A stretch of 9,958 nucleotides of DNA from NCBI GenBank assembly GCA_016217625.1, contig JACRHK010000031.1:1-9958 (forward strand). Reading direction: 5' to 3'. Shown here piece by piece: positions 1-6,100 of this stretch. The position numbers and the translations under genes are program-made. The notes beneath the pieces are model-generated. The model was not told where the DNA came from. It saw only the letters and a list, made by a program, of their open reading frames with translations, and searched no databases. This DNA is from Nitrospirota bacterium (GTDB taxonomy: Bacteria; Nitrospirota; RBG-16-64-22; JACRHK01). Numbering within the stretch: the first letter of the stretch is position 1; every line of letters starts with the position of its first letter.

Positions 1-511
1 CCCCGAGCTCTCTCTCCAGCATCTGGGCATGGCCAAGGATCGCGGCCAGGGGGTTGTTCACCTCATGGCTCATGGCGCGTGCCGCCTCCAGAAGAGTCGC
101 AACCTTGGCGGCCTTGAGGCGCGCTGCCTCCAGCTCCCTCTTTTCCAACGCCCGCCTGACGGTGAAGAGAATCTCCTCGTTGTCAAAGGGCTTGGTGAGG
201 TAGTCGTAGGCCCCCAGCCGCATAGCCTGGACGGCAGAGCACAGATCCCCGTAGGCTGTGATGATCACGACGGACATGTGGGGATCCGCTGCCTTCGCCT
301 GCTCCAGAACCTGGAGGCCATCGAGCCCCGGCATCTTGAGATCCAGGAGGATTACGTCCGGGAGCTCGCGCGCAATCTGCGCCAGGGCGGCCTGGCCGTC
401 CTCCGCCGTGGCCACCTCCAAGCCCTGATCTCGGAGCACCCTCGCCAGGAGCCAGCGCATGTCGGGCTCGTCATCCACCACCAGGGCTTTTGGCATCGGC
501 CGCTCCGTCAT
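1..511 (-). CDS. Hybrid receiver-histidine kinase (REC-HisKA), 3' part cut by window edge
   Basis: The first 170 codons of a two-component protein are visible. Residues 8-125 form a response-regulator receiver domain: acidic pair D13-D14, phosphoacceptor D57 in LLDLKMPG, T85 and K107 in YLTKPF. A short helical linker leads to a HisKA dimerisation/phosphoacceptor segment, AMSHEVNNPLAAILG, with H149 as the expected phosphorylated histidine. The catalytic ATPase domain should follow beyond the left edge. No PAS domain lies between receiver and kinase, unlike the upstream neighbour. The ATG at 511 overlaps the TGA of the upstream kinase gene as ATGA, so the two are almost certainly translationally coupled. 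A second in-frame ATG five codons later (MPKALVV) is an alternative start. By family knowledge it is a cytoplasmic kinase whose activity is set by phosphorylation of its own receiver; the signal is unknown. Confidence 0.9.
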   Translation of the reverse strand, partial: MTERPMPKALVVDDEPDMRWLLARVLRDQGLEVATAEDGQAALAQIARELPDVILLDLKMPGLDGLQVLEQAKAADPHMSVVIITAYGDLCSAVQAMRLGAYDYLTKPFDNEEILFTVRRALEKRELEAARLKAAKVATLLEAARAMSHEVNNPLAAILGHAQMLERELG

Positions 512-2028
512 CCCACCCCGGCCTGAACCTGCTCAGGGGTTGTGGCCGGGAAAAAGACGGTGAATCGGGTCCCCCTTCCCTCCTGGCTCTCCACGGTCAG
601 CCTCCCCCGGTGGGCCTCCACGTGGCGGTGGACGATCGACAGGCCCAGCCCCGTCCCCCGCTCCCGGGTGGTGAAGAAGGGGTCGAAAATGCGTTCGAGG
701 TGTTCCTGAGAGATGCCCCGGCCAGTGTCCATCAGCTCCACCCGGACCCATTCCGGGGGATCAAAGACAGCCCTGATCGTGATCGTTCCGCCCTCTTCCA
801 TCGCTTGGACGGCATTAAGGAGAAGATTGAGGAAGACTTTCTGGAGTTGCTCCGAATCGCCCTGAATACGGGGGAGGGCAGGGGCATATTGCTGCACGAC
901 CTCCACGCCATGCTGTGCGAACTCCCCTCTCAAGAGAAGACACGCTCGATCCAGGGACTCGGTCACATCCATGGGCCCCAAGAGCGGATCCCTCGGCCGA
1001 GCAAAGTTCATGAGCTCCCGGATCGTGTTGTCGGCCGCCTCCACATTCCGGAGGATTATCTCAAGAAACTCTCGGCTCGCCTGCCGCCGGTCGCCCGGGT
1101 ATCTGAGCAGGAACTGCGCCGAGCCCCCGATGATCGCGAGCGCATTGCCCAGCTCATGGGTCACCCCCGCAGCGAGCCGCCCCACGACGGCAAGCTTTTC
1201 TGCGTTGTGGAGGTGGCGCGCCTGGTGGATTTTCTTCGTGACATCTCTGATGTGCTCGATGACCTCCGTCGGCCGCCCCCCCTCCTCAGCCCGCGGGTAA
1301 CCGGAGACTTCCATATAGCGATAGCTCCCGTCGGGATTCCGCCGTAACATGGAGCTCGAGGCGGCCCGACCGGTGGCAAAACCCTCGAGGATCGGGCACC
1401 CTTCGCAGATCTCTTCTCGGCCGAACAGCTCTCGGTAACACTTCCGGCCAATGAGGGTCTCGACCGGGGTACCCGAGAGCGCGGTAGCCCCTTCGTTGGC
1501 GACCACGATCGTGAAAGTTTGATCGACGATGACGAGGGAATCTCTGATCTCATTGAAGACCGCCCGGAGCCGCCGTTGGCTTTCAACCAGCGCCGCAGTC
1601 CTGGCCTGGACTCGCTGGTCCAACTCCTTGAGCAGGGCTTCCTTTTCAGACACCAGCCGGTGGCGCTCCAGGGCCTGATTCACCCTGCGACCGAGAGCCT
1701 CAAGGTTGAACGGCTTCAGGAAATAATCAAAGGCCCCCAGCCGGACCGCCTGGATAGCGGACTCGAGATTGGCATGACCGGTGATGATCAGGATCTCGGC
1801 CCTTGGGCTGGCCTCTTTAATAGCCCTGATGAGCGTGAGGCCATCGATCTTGGGCATCTTGAGGTCGGTGATGACGAGGGGTGGCCGCTCCGCCTGGAAG
1901 AGCTGAAGGGCTTTTTCCCCGTCACGGGCCAGCAGCACTTCACAGCCCAGCCCCGGGAGAACCTCGGCCATCAGATCGAGGACGCCCTGTTCGTCATCTA
2001 CAACCAGAACCTTTTTGTTCTCTTCCAA
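508..2028 (-). CDS. Hybrid sensor histidine kinase, REC-PAS-HisKA-HATPase_c
   Basis: A 506-aa kinase. Residues 5-120 are a receiver domain (D11-D12, phosphoacceptor D55, T83, K105). Residues about 120-155 look like a coiled-coil linker. Residues about 155-267 are a PAS domain with a cysteine group (C197, C208, C211). HisKA follows with H291 in THELGNAL, then a HATPase_c domain with N box N401/N405, G1 DTGRG at 434, F box FDPFF at 448 and G2 GTGLGL at 458-463. No membrane segment is seen, so it is probably cytoplasmic. I chose the TTG at 2028 because GAGGGGG sits 4 nt upstream and the receiver begins at once (EENKKVLVVDDE). The frame stays open to a GTG at 2142, but those 38 extra residues look non-conserved and cover a promoter-like element. 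H-box residues normally NP are NA here, and the position before them is G. The gene overlaps the next kinase by 4 bp. Confidence 0.92.
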   Translation of the reverse strand: MEENKKVLVVDDEQGVLDLMAEVLPGLGCEVLLARDGEKALQLFQAERPPLVITDLKMPKIDGLTLIRAIKEASPRAEILIITGHANLESAIQAVRLGAFDYFLKPFNLEALGRRVNQALERHRLVSEKEALLKELDQRVQARTAALVESQRRLRAVFNEIRDSLVIVDQTFTIVVANEGATALSGTPVETLIGRKCYRELFGREEICEGCPILEGFATGRAASSSMLRRNPDGSYRYMEVSGYPRAEEGGRPTEVIEHIRDVTKKIHQARHLHNAEKLAVVGRLAAGVTHELGNALAIIGGSAQFLLRYPGDRRQASREFLEIILRNVEAADNTIRELMNFARPRDPLLGPMDVTESLDRACLLLRGEFAQHGVEVVQQYAPALPRIQGDSEQLQKVFLNLLLNAVQAMEEGGTITIRAVFDPPEWVRVELMDTGRGISQEHLERIFDPFFTTRERGTGLGLSIVHRHVEAHRGRLTVESQEGRGTRFTVFFPATTPEQVQAGVG

Positions 2029-2109
2029 TAGTCCCCCTCGGACGACGGGCCTCCTTGAGAAAGAGCAGACGGAGATCACGCTTTGGGGACGCGGGGTAAC
2101 GATGCTACG

Positions 2110-2168
2110 TAGACCACACGATACAATTTCTGTGCCAAACACTCTTCAGCGCCCTTCAGCGTGGTCTA
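2110..2168. repeat. 8-bp inverted repeat and paired octamer direct repeats around the -24/-12 element
   Basis: TAGACCAC at 2110-2117 is mirrored exactly by GTGGTCTA at 2161-2168. Between them, CTTCAGCG occurs twice, at 2144-2151 and 2154-2161, a 10-bp period of about one helical turn. The repeats bracket the sigma-54-like element and could be regulator sites. The right-hand part could instead be the end of the adjacent insertion-sequence relic. Confidence 0.35.
2121..2139 (-). promoter_or_regulatory. Sigma-54-like -24/-12 element upstream of the PAS kinase gene
   Basis: The minus strand reads TTTGGCACAGAAATTGTAT. This matches the sigma-54 consensus (TGGCAC, short spacer, TTGCW) with GG and the -12 dinucleotide in the correct 10-nt spacing, but the -12 pair is GT rather than GC. 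It would start transcription near 2110, leaving a leader of about 80 nt to the TTG start at 2028. No activator-binding site or sigma-54 regulator is visible in the window, so this is a sequence match only. Confidence 0.4.
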
Positions 2169-2219
2169 TAGCCGAAGTCACTCTTGTCCAAATGAGAGAT
2201 TGAGAACGAATGAGCCCCC

Positions 2220-2463
2220 CAACTCCTCAAGCTCTTTCCCCGGGTGGAGTTTCAGGCGCTGGTCCAACGGACCTACGCCGAGCGGCACATGCCCGAGGCT
2301 TCTCGTGCTGGAGCCCATGCGTGGCCATGCTCTTCTGCCAGATGGGTCGGGCACTCCCTGCGCGAGATCTGTGGCGGGCTGGCCCGCTGTGAGGGCAAGC
2401 GGAGTCATCTGGGGATGACCGCCCCCTCTCCGCTCGACGCTGGCCTACGCCCACGCGCATCGG
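2220..2463 (+). pseudogene. Decayed IS4-family (DUF4372-type) transposase, N-terminal fragment with frameshifts
   Basis: Conceptual translation across frames gives the typical start of this transposase group: LLKLFPRVEFQALVQRTYAER in one frame, ARGFSCWSPCVAMLFCQMGRA in the second, back to HSLREICGGLARCEGK and SHLGM in the first, then RSTLAYAHAHRH in a third. Each block continues the same protein. That implies about three indels: near 2287-2292, near 2350 and near 2427. Only about 80 residues remain of a protein that is normally several hundred long; the catalytic DDE part and the downstream half are absent. No terminal inverted repeat or target duplication was identified with confidence. The fragment occupies most of the gap between the PAS kinase gene and the small ORF at 2405-2689, and its end overlaps the 3' end of that ORF in antisense. 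I recognise the family from memory of its conserved N-terminus, without a search. Confidence 0.75.
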
Positions 2464-2689
2464 CATACTCGCTGAAGATCTCGGCGAACTGCCCCGCCAC
2501 GCGCTGGAAGGCCTCAAGCATCTCGGACTGAAAATGAGCAGGCAGCGTCCGGCCGTCGCCGTGGACCAGGATCTCGCAGGTTTTCACGTGGTCGTAGGAA
2601 GGCTTGTACGGGCGCCGTGGGCGCGCCCGTCTGCCCGCTAGGCAGGGCGGGAGAGCCGTTGTTGTGGGAGGATGCGTCCGGAAGGACAT
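2405..2689 (-). CDS. Hypothetical protein, 94 aa, possibly truncated
   Basis: I do not recognise the family. The ATG at 2689 lies 10 bp after the stop of the receiver gene, with GAGGGG 6 nt upstream, so it looks like the second gene of a two-gene operon. Residues 1-30 are rich in Pro, Arg and Thr. Residues 31-75 look like a genuine soluble segment (YDHVKTCEILVHGDGR, then a helical FQSEMLEAFQRVAGQFAEIF) with G or C at most third codon positions. Residues from about 76 to the end are encoded antisense to the transposase relic and are low complexity. The natural C-terminus may therefore have been replaced when the insertion sequence landed. A non-coding explanation is possible but less likely given the ribosome site and codon pattern. 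Confidence 0.5.
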   Translation of the reverse strand: MSFRTHPPTTTALPPCLAGRRARPRRPYKPSYDHVKTCEILVHGDGRTLPAHFQSEMLEAFQRVAGQFAEIFSEYADARGRRPASSGEGAVIPR

Positions 2690-2699
2690 GGGAGCCCCC

Positions 2700-3071
2700 T
2701 CAAGCCGCTCGCTCGACCAGGGTCCGCTCGATGACGCCCAGGAGCTCCAGGGGGGAGAACGGCTTGTGGAGGTAGTGCATCACGCCGAACTTCCGGGCCT
2801 TCTCCTCCTCGTGCACCTTCGCCGTGAGGACAATGATTGAGGGCTTGGGCGTAGGCGGGTGCGCTTGGAGCTCCCGGAGCACCTCGATGCCGGTGCAGCG
2901 GGGCATCATGAGATCGAGGATGACTAGGTCGAGGCGGGTCGCGCGAATGCGTTGAAGGGCTTCCTGCCCGTCAGCCGCTTCCACCACTTCGTACTCCTCG
3001 CCGGGCAGCGTGCTTTTTACCAGCAGCCGAATGTTCGGCTCATCATCCGCAATCAGGATCGTCTTTTTCAC
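2700..3071 (-). CDS. Stand-alone response regulator receiver protein (CheY-like)
   Basis: A 123-aa single receiver domain with all expected residues: D9-D10, phosphoacceptor D53 in VILDLMMPR, T83 and K103 in YLHKPF. No output domain follows, so it would pass phosphate or bind a partner protein rather than DNA. The start is set at the GTG at 3071 because GGGGGGA lies 6 nt upstream and the domain begins at once (KKTILIADDEP). The longer in-frame start at 3152 is a TTG that forms part of the -35 box, so it cannot be in the transcript from that promoter. The likely partners are the two receiver-kinase hybrids about 700 bp downstream on the same strand, but this pairing is inferred only from position. 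Confidence 0.9.
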   Translation of the reverse strand: MKKTILIADDEPNIRLLVKSTLPGEEYEVVEAADGQEALQRIRATRLDLVILDLMMPRCTGIEVLRELQAHPPTPKPSIIVLTAKVHEEEKARKFGVMHYLHKPFSPLELLGVIERTLVERAA

Positions 3072-3122
3072 ACCGAGTCCCCCCGGAAGAAGCGATCGCG
3101 ATAGCTTTGAATAACAATGATA

Positions 3123-3152
3123 ACTATAGAACAAGGTGGGTGGTGTTGTCAA
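3123..3152 (-). promoter_or_regulatory. Sigma-70-type promoter for the receiver gene
   Basis: The minus strand carries TTGACA (3147-3152), an 18-bp spacer and TATAGT (3123-3128), a perfect -35 and a five-of-six -10. Transcription would begin near 3116, giving a leader of about 45 nt to the GTG at 3071. The surrounding AT-rich patch stands out in this GC-rich sequence. Confidence 0.75.
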
Positions 3153-3232
3153 GTCTGTTACTTAAATTACATTCCTGACGGTTCCTGCGGGCAACCCACG
3201 GGGTTCCATGCGCCCTGGAAGGGGAAAGCCGT

Positions 3233-3261
3233 TTGCTTTCGCGTCCGAAGTCATGTAAGAT
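3233..3261 (+). promoter_or_regulatory. Weak promoter candidate for the 131-aa protein gene
   Basis: TTGCTT (3233-3238), a 17-bp spacer and TAAGAT (3256-3261) lie about 38 bp before the GTG start at 3299. The -35 matches at three positions and the -10 at four, so this is a position-supported guess. Confidence 0.3.
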
Positions 3262-3298
3262 GGTTCAGGGATTTGGGGGAACCGGAAGGAAGGGAACT

Positions 3299-3694
3299 GT
3301 GAGGAACCGCATCGTCGTCCACCTGCGCGGAGGGCTGCTCAAGAAGGGGTATACGCTCGATTTTCGGCCGGATAAGCTGGTCTTCCACCTCCATCGGGAG
3401 GGGGAGACGACTTCAGCAGTCCCGGGAGAGATGATTGATGTCGATCAGGCCAAGGCCGTCTTCTTCGTGAAGTCTCTCGAGGGGAACAAGGAACCCCTGC
3501 CGCCCCGACCCCGGCAGAGCGAGGCCGGCACGCGGATGGAGATCCGCTTCTACGACGGCGAAACCCTCCGGGGGTTCGTCCCCACGATCCAGAAGGACCA
3601 CACCGGCTTCTTTTTCATTCCCGAAGACCTGGCTTCCAACAACGAGCGGATCTTCGTCATCCGCCGTTCCCTCTCCGCCATGCGGAGAGTGTGA
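3299..3694 (+). CDS. Small conserved protein resembling the DUF6982-type family, 131 aa
   Basis: A soluble, beta-rich protein with no signal peptide or membrane segment. I chose the GTG at 3299 because GGAAGGAAGGGA sits just upstream and the conserved part begins at RNRIVVHLRGG. Two similar segments occur: VVHLRGGLLKKGYTLDF (residues 6-22) and EIRFYDGETLRGFVPTI (81-97), suggesting two small beta modules. Between them is KAVFFVKSLEGN (52-63), and near the end GFFFIPEDLASNNERIFVI (103-121). From memory, this pattern recalls an uncharacterised family (DUF6982) often found near signalling genes; its function is unknown to me. The gene is divergent from the receiver gene and convergent with the aldolase gene. 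An 8-bp perfect hairpin (3671-3689) overlaps the last codons. Confidence 0.8.
   Translation: MRNRIVVHLRGGLLKKGYTLDFRPDKLVFHLHREGETTSAVPGEMIDVDQAKAVFFVKSLEGNKEPLPPRPRQSEAGTRMEIRFYDGETLRGFVPTIQKDHTGFFFIPEDLASNNERIFVIRRSLSAMRRV
3671..3689. repeat. Perfect 8-bp stem-loop at the 3' end of the 131-aa protein gene
   Basis: CTCTCCGC and GCGGAGAG pair around a 3-nt loop, ending 3 bp before the last base of the TGA stop codon (3692-3694). No T-run follows on either strand, so I do not call it an intrinsic terminator. It may protect the 3' end or act with Rho. Confidence 0.45.
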
Positions 3695-3705
3695 CAGGGA
3701 AAAGA

Positions 3706-3735
3706 CGCTTCGCGCTGCACGCTGCGCGCTTCACG
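3706..3735. repeat. Degenerate 7-bp tandem repeat, consensus CGCTKCR
   Basis: Four consecutive heptamers, CGCTTCG, CGCTGCA, CGCTGCG and CGCTTCA, plus a partial CG, fill part of the gap between the convergent 131-aa protein and aldolase genes. Function is unknown; it resembles in form the short tandemly repeated heptamers reported in cyanobacteria. Confidence 0.6.
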
Positions 3736-3796
3736 AGATAACTTCGGCCTCAGCGCGGAGCCCGTGGCGCGCGGCACGAAGCTGCTGGCGCACGCC

Positions 3797-4720
3797 TCAG
3801 GGGATCTCCCCCGCATAGATCCCCATGATCGTCCCCAGGAACTTCAAGGCTTCCCCCTTCGGCCGCTGGAAAGAGTTCCGGCCGATGATCGACCCGAACC
3901 CTCCGCCGTCCCTGATGGCCCGGACCTCTTCAAAGACCTGCTGATCCTCCGCCTTGGCCCCGCCTGAGAAGATGACAATCCGCCGCCCGTCGAAGGCGCT
4001 CTGGACCACGTGGCGCACACGGTCGGCCAGCGAGTCAAAGGGGATTTTTTGTGTCTCATAGATCTTCTTCGCCGCCGCCTGCTCGATGTGGGCCGTGGGA
4101 AGCTTCACCTTGATGAGATGTGCCCCGAGCTGGGCGGCGATCTGCGCGGCATAAGCCACCACGTCGATCGACGTCTCCCCCTCCTTGCTCATCCCCGACC
4201 CCCGGGGGTACGACCAGACGACGACCGCCAGGCCGTACGCCTTGGCCTCCTCGGCGATGGCCCGGAGCTGCTCATACATCTCCCGGCTGCGGGCCGAGCC
4301 GGGATAGATGGTGAACCCCACGGCCGCGCACCCCAGACGCAAGGCATCCCGGACGCTCCCCGTGAGCGAGGGAAGCGGATCTTTTTCTTCTGTTAAGGAA
4401 TCGTGGCTGTTGAGTTTGAGGATCAGGGGGATTTGTCCGGCGTGCTCCGCCGCCCCCGCCTCGAGGAACCCCAGCGGCGCGGCATAGGCGCTGCACCCCG
4501 CCTCAATGGCCAATGCGAAGTGATAGTGTGGATGATACGCCGGCGGATTCGGCGCGAAGCTCCGGGCCGGGCCGTGCTCGAACCCCTGGTCCACGGGAAG
4601 GATGACGAGCCTCCCCGTCCCCCCCAACCGGCCGTGGGTCAGCAGGCGATAGATCTGCGCCCGCGTGCCGGGACTGTCGCTCCCGTACCAGGAAAGGATC
4701 TCACCGATGCGCTTGCCCAT
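3797..4720 (-). CDS. fbaB: Class I fructose-bisphosphate aldolase, DhnA/FbaB type
   Basis: A 307-aa TIM-barrel aldolase of the archaeal/bacterial class I group, expected to cleave fructose 1,6-bisphosphate to dihydroxyacetone phosphate and glyceraldehyde 3-phosphate through a lysine Schiff base in the cytoplasm. Supporting motifs are the early strand LVILPVDQGFEHGP (38-51), LIKVKLP (202-208) carrying the likely Schiff-base lysine (K204 or K206), FSGGAK (251-256) and the phosphate-binding GSIIGRNSFQRP (276-287). Length fits the family. The ATG at 4720 is preceded by GGAGG at 6 nt spacing, and a near-consensus promoter stands 20-60 bp upstream, so it is probably monocistronic and well expressed. 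Related DhnA-fold enzymes such as 2-amino-3,7-dideoxy-D-threo-hept-6-ulosonate synthase are the main alternative; the N-terminal region fits aldolase better. Confidence 0.9.
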   Translation of the reverse strand: MGKRIGEILSWYGSDSPGTRAQIYRLLTHGRLGGTGRLVILPVDQGFEHGPARSFAPNPPAYHPHYHFALAIEAGCSAYAAPLGFLEAGAAEHAGQIPLILKLNSHDSLTEEKDPLPSLTGSVRDALRLGCAAVGFTIYPGSARSREMYEQLRAIAEEAKAYGLAVVVWSYPRGSGMSKEGETSIDVVAYAAQIAAQLGAHLIKVKLPTAHIEQAAAKKIYETQKIPFDSLADRVRHVVQSAFDGRRIVIFSGGAKAEDQQVFEEVRAIRDGGGFGSIIGRNSFQRPKGEALKFLGTIMGIYAGEIP

Positions 4721-4748
4721 GGAATTCCTCCGATGAAGTCATGATGGG

Positions 4749-4778
4749 ATTATAGTCCTGCGGAGGAAGGAATGCCAA
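4749..4778 (-). promoter_or_regulatory. Sigma-70-type promoter of the aldolase gene
   Basis: TTGGCA (4773-4778), an 18-bp spacer and a perfect TATAAT (4749-4754) on the minus strand. The start of transcription would be near 4742, leaving a leader of about 22 nt that contains the GGAGG ribosome site. Confidence 0.75.
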
Positions 4779-4857
4779 ATGGTTCAGAAGCTGTCCCGAC
4801 CGCAATCTTTTTCAACAGGTGCACATGAACAGGCTGATCCTAAAAAGGAGTGACTAC

Positions 4858-4873
4858 CTATCGATATCTATAG
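4858..4873. repeat. 16-bp near-palindrome at the hicA stop codon
   Basis: CTATCGATATCTATAG is self-complementary except for one mismatched pair and overlaps the TAG stop of hicA. It could be a protein site or chance; no T-run follows, so it is not an intrinsic terminator. Confidence 0.3.
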
Positions 4874-5101
4874 AAGGCCACGCAGTTCTTCCACCGTCAA
4901 TCCCGCTTCACGGAGGATGCGCTGGAGAACTTTGGGTTTGAGTGGCCGTCCAGGATGAACGGAGACGACGACTTTCTTTCCAGGAAGTTCTGGGTGTCTG
5001 AGCGTGACATGGCTTCCCACTTGATGGTCCTGGTACCAACCCGCGCGAGAGAGCGCGCGGAGCAGACGATCCCCAGAGACATCCCTGGGAAGCTTGCTCA
5101 C
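4868..5101 (-). CDS. hicA: HicA family toxin (mRNA interferase)
   Basis: A 77-aa protein with the small double-stranded-RNA-binding-like fold of HicA/YcfA toxins, which cleave mRNA during stress. The N-terminal KLPRDVSGDRLLRALSRAGW (3-22) and the GSHVTLRHP segment with the expected catalytic H31 match the family, followed by VVVSVHPGRPLKPKVLQRILREAGLT. The GTG start at 5101 overlaps the TGA of hicB as GTGA, so the toxin is translated after its antitoxin. Length and key residues look intact, so it is probably functional. Sampled G+C around the pair is about 53%, below the flanking core genes, consistent with a mobile module. Confidence 0.93.
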   Translation of the reverse strand: MSKLPRDVSGDRLLRALSRAGWYQDHQVGSHVTLRHPELPGKKVVVSVHPGRPLKPKVLQRILREAGLTVEELRGLL

Positions 5102-5322
5102 ACAGTTACCTCAACCGTCACCTCTTCTAATGCGTCTTCTTCGGGGATCTCTTCGCCGTGCTTGAGACAACTTTCTAGGTAACACTGAATCGCTTCTTGA
5201 ATATTGGCTAGGGCCTCCTCGCGCGTCTCTCCCTGGCTCACGCATCCCGGCAAGGCGGGGACCCACACGGCAAATCCCCCCTCTTCATCCGGTTCCAATA
5301 ACACTCGATACCGATGCCCCAT
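5098..5322 (-). CDS. hicB: HicB family antitoxin
   Basis: A 74-aa antitoxin with the partly RNase-H-like HicB fold: YRVLLEPDEEGGFAVWVPALPGCVSQGET (5-33), then the helix EEALANIQEAIQCYLESCLKHGEEIPEE. It has no C-terminal helix-turn-helix or ribbon-helix-helix extension, so it belongs to the short HicB group and autoregulation would need another route. I set the start at the ATG at 5322, which has AAGGGGG 6 nt upstream. An in-frame ATG at 5370 lies inside the promoter and would add 16 unlike residues. The antitoxin gene comes first, the reverse of the E. coli hicAB order. Confidence 0.93.
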   Translation of the reverse strand: MGHRYRVLLEPDEEGGFAVWVPALPGCVSQGETREEALANIQEAIQCYLESCLKHGEEIPEEDALEEVTVEVTV

Positions 5323-5360
5323 ACTGACCCCCTTGAGATGCTCTGCCCGAGCTGATTCCA

Positions 5361-5389
5361 ACGGTAGCATATGAGGAGGGCATTGTCAA
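5361..5389 (-). promoter_or_regulatory. Promoter of hicBA with extended -10
   Basis: A perfect TTGACA (5384-5389), a 17-bp spacer ending in TGC, and TACCGT (5361-5366) on the minus strand. The poor -10 hexamer is offset by the TGn extension. Transcription would start near 5354, about 30 nt before the hicB ATG at 5322. Confidence 0.6.
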
Positions 5390-5424
5390 ACCTCCACGCT
5401 GCATCTTCTCACACTGTCCTATCA

Positions 5425-6099
5425 TCAGAATGAGGCAGGATGCATACACTCCTGCGAGTCTCGGCGGGGGTCGTTCACGACCGGCGAGACGGGATACCAA
5501 TCCATCTCCTCGGCAGGATACGGGGTCAAAAAAGGTTGCAGTCGCGCGGCCTCGCGCATTGCGGGATCGAGCCAGCGGTCTTCCTCATCCGGCCGGAGGA
5601 CGACCGGCATCCGGTCGTGCACTGGCCGGAGGAGGTCGTTGGCCTCCGTGGTGACAATCGTAAAGGAGTAGAGCTCGCTGCCATCCGGCCTACGCCAGGC
5701 CTCCCAGAGGCCGGCCATGGCGAACGGCTCGCCGTTCTTCAGGACCACGCGCACGGGAGTCTTCCTGCGGCTCCCTCCGCTCGCGGGCTGCCACTCGTAG
5801 AACCCATCGGCCGGCACGAGGCAGCGTCTTCGTTCGAAGGCCGCGCGGAAGCTGGGTTTCCGACCCAGGGTCTCCGCCCGGGCGTTGATGAGGCGTGCAC
5901 CTATGGCCCCGATGCCCATCGGGGGGACCAACCCCCAGCGCATCAACCGCAGATCCCTCCCCGCCGCGCTCACGATGACCGGCGCCTCCTGGCCGGGGCA
6001 GAGGTTATCGCGCGGCGGGAGGGAAGTCAGATCACTCCGGAACCCGAACCGCTCCCTGAGCCGGTCCAGCCCCTTCGTCTGCGAATACCGTCCGCACAT
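5425..6099 (-). CDS. SRAP domain protein (YedK/HMCES family)
   Basis: A 224-aa protein of the SOS-response-associated peptidase family, whose members form a covalent thiazolidine link through Cys2 with abasic sites in single-stranded DNA. The hallmarks are all present: MCGRYSQ at the N-terminus (C2), RWGLVPP (54-60), INARAET (71-77) with N72 and E76, CLVPADGFYEW (93-103) with E102, and HDRMPVVL (161-168) with H161. Length is normal. The ATG at 6099 is fixed by the need for Cys2. No clear Shine-Dalgarno is seen: the 28-bp gap to the permease stop is made almost wholly of the octamer repeat, so expression may rely on coupling or on a weak site. The C-terminal tail ends at PASF, close to hicBA. 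Confidence 0.95.
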   Translation of the reverse strand: MCGRYSQTKGLDRLRERFGFRSDLTSLPPRDNLCPGQEAPVIVSAAGRDLRLMRWGLVPPMGIGAIGARLINARAETLGRKPSFRAAFERRRCLVPADGFYEWQPASGGSRRKTPVRVVLKNGEPFAMAGLWEAWRRPDGSELYSFTIVTTEANDLLRPVHDRMPVVLRPDEEDRWLDPAMREAARLQPFLTPYPAEEMDWYPVSPVVNDPRRDSQECMHPASF

Positions 6100-6100
6100 C

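Noticed and set aside
2029..2142. GTG start at 2142 for the PAS kinase
   Set aside because: The extra 38 residues look non-conserved, cover a promoter-like element, and the TTG at 2028 has a strong ribosome site next to the domain start.
490..2203. Long plus-strand open frames opposite the kinase genes
   Set aside because: They lie antisense to clear kinase domains, have no family features and are the mirror frames expected in GC-rich coding DNA.
3072..3152. TTG start at 3152 for the stand-alone receiver
   Set aside because: That TTG is part of the -35 box of a near-consensus promoter; the GTG at 3071 has a good ribosome site.
3671..3700. Intrinsic terminator after the 131-aa protein gene
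   Set aside because: The hairpin is perfect but no T-run follows on either strand.
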